This document shows positions 50,801-59,800 of a stretch of DNA of 64,000 bases, one piece after another. Made by a program: the position numbers and the translations under genes. Each line of letters starts with the position of its first letter. The first letter of the stretch is position 1. The notes beneath the pieces were generated by a model, which did no database searches, was not told the DNA's origin, and saw only the letters and a list, made by a program, of their open reading frames with translations. Origin of the DNA: Aspidiotus rigidus (taxonomy: Eukaryota; Arthropoda; Insecta; Hemiptera; Diaspididae); the NCBI GenBank assembly GCA_035079385.1, contig JAVHKY010000010.1:3782001-3846000 (forward strand), in the 5' to 3' direction.

Positions 50801-53800
50801 GATGCAGTATCGATATAGTAGTAGAATTTATATCGTGACCAGAGTTGATGCAATGAGAAGCTAAGGCAGAATTTGAGCCATCATCCCTTTTGTGCTCTTT
50901 GTAACAATCAGAAAACGATCTCCCTGTTTGACCAATGTAGAACGAATCACAAGAACATGTTATTTTATAAACGCCACATCTTTCCATTAGTGGGACAGGA
51001 TCTTTCAAATTAGTCAAGTGAGAGAGAGTGCAAACAGGATAAAAGCCGACTTGAAACCCATGCTTCTTGAGGGTCTGGGCAATCCTGAAAGATACATGAC
51101 CGATGAAAGGAAGCCTAGCCCATTTCTTACGACGAAGAGAGGAATTCGCCTGAACAGGAGAACCATGAACCTGAGCACACTCTAAAAGCTTTTTGTTAAT
51201 TTTCTTTGAGATAATTTTATCAATATCCAATCTGAGCCCGTTGAAGAAGGATAGGAATTTTATAGTGTCAAGTTCGGAGTTGAACGCACTACTAGATAGA
51301 GGGATAGAAATTAAACGATGTATTAGCGCCATAATACCTGCACGTTGGTGAGTGTGAGGATGCAGGGAGCCGCCATCTATCAACACGCCTGTGAAAGTAG
51401 GCTTCTGAAAAATAGAAAAAGAGATGGAAAGAGAATTGTTATCGTGGGCAAATGACACATTAGAAGTTAGGGAGAGCTGTAGGTCGAGGAATGACAGGGT
51501 CAAGGGGCCCACCTCGAGAGTGAATTTTATAGATAGGAATCTGGAGTTTAAGTAAGAGAAAAATTCTCGAAGAGCTGTTGAAGAACCAGACCAGATACAA
51601 AAAATATCGTCCACATAACGCTTCCACTCCAGGATGTTGGAATGGAAAGGATTCGCACGTGTCTGCACCTTTATTTCTCACCTTCAAGCTAGGCAATATA
51701 AGCGTCTCCTGGCGTAAGTTTGTGGTCAGAGAACGGCGATCGCCTCGCCTTCAATTGAAACAGGAGAGTACGCAACAATTCTCGTTGTGTTATACCAGTG
51801 GAGGGGAATGATACCAAAAAGGTAATCTCTGTTGTAAGCTCACAATGAGAAAACGGCTATCGTCCTGCGTTTGATCCAACCAGGGGAATATGCGAAAATT
51901 CTCTTTGTGTTCTACCAATGGAAGGAATGATACCGTAACGATTTTTCTGTTGTGAGCTCATGGTGAGACAACGACCACAACCCGGCACTAAATCGGAGCG
52001 AAGGAATACGCAAAAATTCAGGGAAATGGGAAACCAAAGACTTTCTTTCTATTCAAGATAATGAAATGGGGGTATCCCCTAAATTCCACGCCCACTAGGG
52101 CTACTTTTTGCTCGAGGAATTTTTCAAGTATTTTTTTCGAACTCTGAAAATAATTTTGTATAGGTATTTATTTTATTCAGATTTAAAAATTGAAAAATCA
52201 GGAGTAGATTCTTGTATTTTCTTCATGAGAATTTTTGTGTATTCCCTCGCTACAATCAAACGCGGGGCAATTGTTGTCCTCTCACCACAAGCTCAGAACA
52301 GAAAACAATCCTCTTGTTGTATTACTTCACTCATATGTAAATACCAATTTTTGAAGTATAGCATCCTTATCTCGAGAGGGGATTCTCCACTTCACGTAAG
52401 TGCAGGTTTCCCAGGAACACAGTTTAAACCGCTGCAACTTGAGGAAAAAGAAAAATAAACATTTTAAAATAAAGAAAATGAATGTCAGAAGTGCTTATTA
52501 TTGAGCCGGAATATTGGCTATTGATTCCAGGCGGTTTATTACAGTAGCGGTTGTAGCTTACCCCGCTATTGATGGAAATATTATAGAAATTCACCAAATG
52601 TTTATGTTTTGGGAATGCTCCTCCTCATCAAGGATTAAGGTATTAATGTATGTTGGACTTGAAGGCATGGCGTATCAAAGGTGCCACCCACTTGATTTTT
52701 TTTTTTTTTTTTGTTACATGATTGAGTTTGAAGTTTTGAAATTGCTAGGAAATGGAAAAAAAAACATAGATGTACGTCCCCATTTTTTAAAATGTCTCCA
52801 AGTCTTGTCGCTCTGCAATCATTATTGCCTGAGTTTACGCCTGAAAATGGCTCTGCAGTCCATATGGGTGAGCAAATGGGGGACAACATTTTAACGCACA
52901 TTTAGAACATTTTGCAACAAAGTCCATTTCCCCCTCTCACACAGCTAGAGTCAAAGTTGACTCCACGTTGACCTGATGGGGGGTCAATTTCAACTATATA
53001 TTGACACATGTCTGACAGAGACTTAAAAAGAGGTAAACTTTTGGTCTACAGTTCATTGCACAAAGGAAGGTAAAAAATTTTGGAAGAATGTGATTTCTGG
53101 CCATACTCACGGAAAGGTGCTAAGAGCAGAGGATCGTGTGCAAACTGTCGAAGTAAAAGAGCGCGAGTTAAAGCGGAGATTGAAAAGCACCGCGGCATCG
53201 AGCTTAGCAACTGAGGAAAGAGCTGGAGCGAAGCGCACCCAAGGCCACTCTTGACTAGGTAACAAGTCGGCAACGTTCAAATCGCGCTCGACCAAACAGT
53301 CGGATAGAATGCTACAAGGAAATAGAGTAGGGATGCTAGCTGAGAGATGAAAGTTTGAGGCCGAAAGTTGAAGAATTATAAGCTCAAAAATTCAAAAAGA
53401 GCTGGAAAAGAATCTATATTTGTTGAACTTTTTTAGGGTTGGCATTCAAATTTATCCTCCTTTCTTTACTGGCTCGTTTTAAAGAAAGGAGAAAAAAGTT
53501 GGAAGTCAACGGCTAAAAAAGAAAACTAGAGATAGAAACCGAAAGTTGTGTTTCTCAAGTTTGACAGCTGGAACCAAAAGCTAGTGGTTCATCTTTCGGT
53601 TTTCCAATTTGCTACAAGGTGACAAGGTATCGACATCTGAAATCGTTTCACAGTCGACCAGCATACATTTCCGGAGCATTGATTTACGCAACAGAGCAAT
53701 TGAAGATGTTGACTCATATCCTGATACCGACCAAGACGTGCGGTCGATTTCAATAAAATATATCGACGCAACTTCGACCAATACTTCGAAACAAATGAGG

Positions 53801-56800
53801 TTTTGGTCGATCTTGACTTGATCAGAAATCGACGTCCAATCGACGGTCGACATGGCTCCTTGGGTAATGAGGATACAGGAACTGAGGTACCTTCGGTGAA
53901 TTAATTATCGGGTTGAGAAACCAATTGCTAGCTTCCCGACCAGGGAATAAGATTTGAGTTATAAGGGGAAGGAAGATAATGTGAAGGCGTAGATGTGACA
54001 GCAGGTTCTGATTTTTGTTCTGCCCTTTTCGATACATCCGTTATCTAGACAATTGTTGAACGCCTGTACTGTGTAAGTTGTGTGGGTGTGCACATAAGCT
54101 TGGAATCCTTGAATGCCATCAGATAAAGCATGTAGCGCGAATATTCGATCTATTTTTATCCGTAGTTATGAACGATTCTGTATTGTAGACAGTATAGTTG
54201 TACATATGAGAAATGACGCCATGACTTAGAGTAATTATTGAGTATATCTTTGTGCTAGATGCTCAAGTGGCAGTGCTTCTAGATAATTTTACAGTATTTG
54301 GTATAAAAATGAAACTCTATTTTAGCTAGATTTTGACGAATTCCAACTTACTTTGTCTATTTTCCTCAACGCTATGATGACGAAGTGAAGGAAAATGATC
54401 TTATTGAATTTCAGTGTTCGCTATACCCATTTACAATCCGTATCCTTTTCATCCTGGAGCAAAGAATGCACGAGAAACACGAGAATGCTTTTGCAAGAGT
54501 ATCATTTAATTTTATACAGCTGGTGTTTTTTTTTTTTTTTCTCGTGTTCTTCCACCCTTGGAACTGCGAACAACGCTTGATTTCTTGAGACAATGTCTCT
54601 CCATCTGGCACACATACTTTTTTTTTCTTTTTCAATTATTCCGCATATCTTCGTTTTTTGAACCGACCTATGCCGTGTTATTCGAAAATAATTTTTCTCC
54701 TCCTTTGTCTCTATCTTCAGAACGCAATTTAGAACGAGTCAGCGATGAGAGCTCAAAAAGAGCGGACTCCGATTCACATCCGGAGAACTGGACCGATAGC
54801 GACCCACCACCTCCTACCACATCTCCACCGAAAGGCCGTTCAGTATGTAATTTTACGGTACGTCATTCTGAGATCGTTTACAAGTACCTCACGTCAATAT
54901 TCACGTTGTTACAGGAAGAAAAAGAACGGAAAAGTCGATTGTTCGCTCGAGATCGTAATCATTCATCGACGGGTAAGTCGAAGAAACTGGGTCAAACAAA
55001 CTCGCAAAATGATAACAGCTTCAATATGTTGAGGTCGAACGATTTACTGAGTCCGGGTAGTCGAAGTCAAGACATTTTGACTCAGTTTGAGGTAAGAACA
55101 AATGATTACTGTTGACGTCATAAATTTTTTAGGACTCATTTGTAAATGAAATGTTGGAAAACTTGGATAAGAATCTTGTTTAGATTTTTTGGAATTTTAT
55201 GCACTATATATTTTTTCTCTTTGATTTTCGGCTAAAGCAATAATTTTTGGGTTATTGGTTAATGAATAAGAGACTTTTTTTTTCACCCAAACGCTCGTAA
55301 ACCAACATAACATGCGGCAGTAGGCAAAACGCAAAACAATGAAATAAACCAGTAATAATCAAGCTGTAAACTAAAGGTAAGGCTTATGGCTTCAACTTGA
55401 ATTTGATAAGCCTATAGCCTTACTAGAAACTTGAGGCTTGAAGCTTGAGCTAAAAAATTAAAGCCATAAACCAGTATTATACAGCTCGAAACTTGAGGCT
55501 TATACTGTTTAATGTGATGAATTTGAAAGTATTTATTATTATTTAAAGAAAAAATGGCGCTAATTGAAACAGTCAACAAGATAAAACTTGACCTAAAATT
55601 TATGGCTGGGAAAATTTTGTGTAACTATGATTTTTGCCATTGTACGGTTCATACAGCTTAAAAGTTAAAACTGAGAAGTTACTATCATCCTGTTTGACAG
55701 ACACCTCTGAAATCTGAAATAAACTACTAATTGTCTCTGAATAGATCAGAAATCCGCTAGGGGTATTACAATCGGTAAAAGTAAAAACGAGATTGTTATT
55801 ATGGTTCTCCCATTCAAATTTAAATTTTCATGAATAATCTCAAAATAGCTTGAAAACAAATTGATTGAGAAGAAAAATTAATACAAGAAACAAAATTAGT
55901 AGAGCGTAAAAATTGGAAATTAATTTAGATCACGGTAATTATAGAAGTATGGATACAACATAAAAATTGTGTCTCTTGAAACGTGATATTTAATGCAGAA
56001 TTCCGCTAGGGTTGCAACAATCTTGAGATGCTTTCAGGGTTGTGATGTTTTAAATGAACAATGTTTAAAACAAACGATGTCTAGAACAAACAATGTTCAA
56101 AACACGTTTAAAAGACTCAAAAAGGTCAAGCCTGTGTTTTAAGCGGAAATATGTTCCATGTTTTTTTTTTTTTTAAACTCGTTTTTTTTCAATACATTAA
56201 AAAACAATGAAAACCTTCAGTAGAAACGATTTTTTGTTGAAGAGCTGTTATAAGTACTATTGAAAGAAACAAATGGTTTTTCCTTCCACAATTGATTTTA
56301 TTAATCTTTATGTACCAACGTTTTGACTGTACGACAGTCATTATCAACTTGATAAATGACTCCAACTTGATAATTATTGTCGTGCAGTCAAAACGTCGGT
56401 ACAAATAATAATAAAATCAATTGTGGAAGGAAAAGCCATTTGTTGGCTTCAATGGTAAAGAAAACCTTGTTCTTTTCTTCCCTCCCTATTTTCATTATTG
56501 TTCTTCACTAAAAAATAAGTATTTGACAATATTTCCTAGTGTTGAAGAGGAAAAATTTAAAAATTGGAATGTCGTTCAAAACATTGTTCAAAACCAATAT
56601 TTGAAACATTTGAAAGTGTTTCAAACAATAGTGTTGAAATTCCAAAAAATATGTCTCAAACAGTCGAACCATGATTAAATCAGAACAAACAAAATTTTAA
56701 ACGTCGCTGGAAATATTCATTTCATAATTAAATCATTTAAAACAAACTGTTTTAAACAATATTTATAACGTTTGAAACACGTTTTAAACAAGGAAATAGA

Positions 56801-59800
56801 AACCATTTAAAACATGACTGTTTCAAACATAAAATCCGTTTTAAACTAAGAAAAACATATTTTCTGTCGTTTTTTATAAAAAAATTTTTTTTTGCAACCC
56901 TGGTTGTTCTACCGTATTTTTCTGTTTAAAACATAATGGAAATTCATATTTTTTCTTCGGAATATAAAAATAGTGTTTTTTAAACAGGTACTAGGAAAGT
57001 CAACTCTAAACAAATATTTATTAGGTTGGAAGAACCTCAATTACTAATTAGTTTATCGACGTTAAAAAACTGAACAGTAATGAAATCATTACTCAGTTTT
57101 CTTATCGATCACAATTTTCCGAGTATCTGTTTAAAAAAATAGCTTACTATTTAGTATTTACCAGGATGGTCAGCGATTACGTTTCTCGTGCGTTTTTACT
57201 TCCCTCGCCTTCAGCTTGTTTCGTAAACGGTCGCACTTGAAACGTAAACACTCGCTTTCCCACCCTGATAAGTAATATACTAATTTTACACGTTCAAAAC
57301 CAGACAGCGCTAGTGTCGCACTGCAGTTTCACCGAGCGGGGAGGAATCAGATTGAAAACGGGAGCTAAACCAAGGTGTATAAAATGAGTAGGTGTGATCA
57401 CTTAGGTAATAAACATCAGAACGCAACCAGTATACCCTATCTAATTACATGGATTTTAGATTTTCTAACAGAAACTCCCAAGAGAAATATACTCGCAAAG
57501 AGTAACGAACACAAATACTAGAACCGCAATAAAACTCCCAACATAGGTGTGACCTGATAGGAAATTACACGGGGAACAAATTTACCTCTCTTCAATTTTT
57601 TGATTAAGTCGACAGTTTTTGTGTATTTTATTTTTTTCGAAATTGATCCATAAGCGCTATGTATAACCTACATTCCCGTGACGTCATTGAAACGTTAACT
57701 GCGCCTGACTACTACGCTAAGTGATCACACCTCTCTATTTTATACGCCTTGAGCTAAACTATGGCGGTGTATGGCGGAAAAATGAAAAAATCAAAATAAC
57801 ACTTGAAATGAAGCAGATTTGGCTTCTGAACATCCCATAAAAAATTTTCACAAATAAAAATTCTACTACAGTCTGTTCACGTTAAGAAAGGGCTCAAAGT
57901 AGTACAAAGTACGTACTTTGAGAAAAGATAGCAGAAGGTAATTTTCTTATCAGCATGGAAAAAAATGGTGATAAGAAAATTACCTTCTGCTATCCTTTTT
58001 CAGCGTACTACTTCGAGCCCTTTCTTAACGTGAATAGACTATAATTAGATGAAATGAAAAAATCTTCAATTCTGCTTCACTCTAGAATTATTCCAAGTTT
58101 TTCATTTTTCTCTCATATACCGCCATAGTTGAGCTCCCGTTTTCAAATTCGACAAAAATACCATTTCAGGTAAACAGGGCTGCGATGTTTCAAACAAACG
58201 ATGAAAACGTGTTTAAAACATTTTTAAAACACACAAAAAATCAAAATTGAAGACTTTTCTGTCAAAAAGGCGTCCGTCCGATGAGAAATACACTGAGCTG
58301 CCACTCTTTTGACAGAAAGGTCCTCAATAGTGTCTTAAACGAAAATAAGTTTAAAACGTGTTTTTTTTTCAAATTCAAACTTGTTTTTCTCAAAAGATTA
58401 AGAAATATTAAAAACATTGTTTTTTTTCCATATTTTCATTATTATTCTTCAATAAAACTGAATATTTGACAATTTTTTCAGGGTTCAGAAAGTGAAAAAA
58501 AAAAAAATTAGAATGTTGTTTTGAATGATGTTCAAAAACAATGTTTAAAACATTCGAAATGTATTTAAAACGATAGTTAAAACTCCAAAAATGTGTCTCA
58601 ATCTCAAACAATAATTGAATGATTTGAAACGGTTTTAAACAAGGAATTGAAAACCATAATTTGAAACATGTTTCAAGCGTAAAATCTGTTTTAAACTGAA
58701 AAAAACATGTTTTTTATTTTTTTGTTACCTTGCAGGTAAACGAACTGCGCGCGTAATTAGCGATCCTAACAGATGGCCGGCCCGAATAACATAAAACATA
58801 GAGAAATAATTAGAAAATATAATTAGTTATTTTTACGGTATTATTGTATGAGGAAGTAAATAATTTTTTTCTTTTTTACAGGTACGTAAATCGGTGGCCG
58901 ATCAAATAAGCAGGTTGTTCCCGTCAGAGGATGGTCTGCCGGAGATTCTATGCTTGGTTCACGCTGCCGAACCCCTCAGCAACCAGTTGGCGAATATTCT
59001 TCAAGGGAGACAGTACAAAGTTATAAGTCTTAGCGGTTCTTCCGACATTCGTACCTGCGTCACTTTTCTAGTCAACAAAATGCAGAAATTGTAAGCGTTC
59101 GACTCTATCGATCATTCGTTTTATAAAGACTTTTTGGCAATAACTTGACTCTATGCTCGGAATTGCAGTTGCAACTCGTGTCCGAAACCACCTCCGCAAA
59201 TGAAACTGCTTTTGGCTGGCTCGGATAGCTTCGTGAATACCGTACTCAGACATTATATCGATCAACTTTCTTCCAAATCGTCAGACTGGATCTCGTACAT
59301 TCGTTTCTACGTCATTCCGTTAGGTGGGTATCTTTACTCATATGAAGAGAAATTGATCTCAGGTATCCTCCCGAGGTGGATCCAAATGAGTTTTTCTATT
59401 TATTCCACCAATGTGAAACCATCTTGCAAAATTAAGATTAGTACAATGTGTGAACGGTTACTTGATATTTTGTGAAGTACACCTCCACTGTCGCCTCCCG
59501 TTTTTCCATCTTCAATAATCATAATTGCGATAAATTGCATCCAAAAAGGGATCAAGTAAATTCTCACATAAGTTACTGTATTCATTTTAGTCTCTTTGAT
59601 CAAATTTTCTTATTCCGAATTCATCCTCTTTAGCCTTTTGAAATGAAATTATATTAGATTAATTTCTGTTTAATAACTTTTCGATAGTATCAAGCTATTT
59701 GAGCCGATACTTGGGTAGTCTGGATAACGTGTACAACTTACTATTCATCACCGATAGCTGGAGAGAACGGTTGGAGAATGCGGACTGCGACGAGATCGGT

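Larger units (their letters stand above)
57352..58146. mobile_element. Outer foldback carrying two younger MITEs
   Basis: Left end TTGAAAACGGGAGCTAAAC, right end GAGCTCCCGTTTTCAA. Removing the element at 57371-57751 restores GGGAGCTAAACTATGGCGGT, whose inverse lies at about 58126-58142. The right half of its interior is split by the mariner-type MITE at 57869-58041. Confidence 0.82.

Noticed and set aside
53421..53510. CTCCTTTCTTTA ... TAAAGAAAGGAG hairpin as a terminator
   Set aside because: A 12-bp purine/pyrimidine hairpin in an intron; no gene ends here and eukaryotic genes do not use such terminators.
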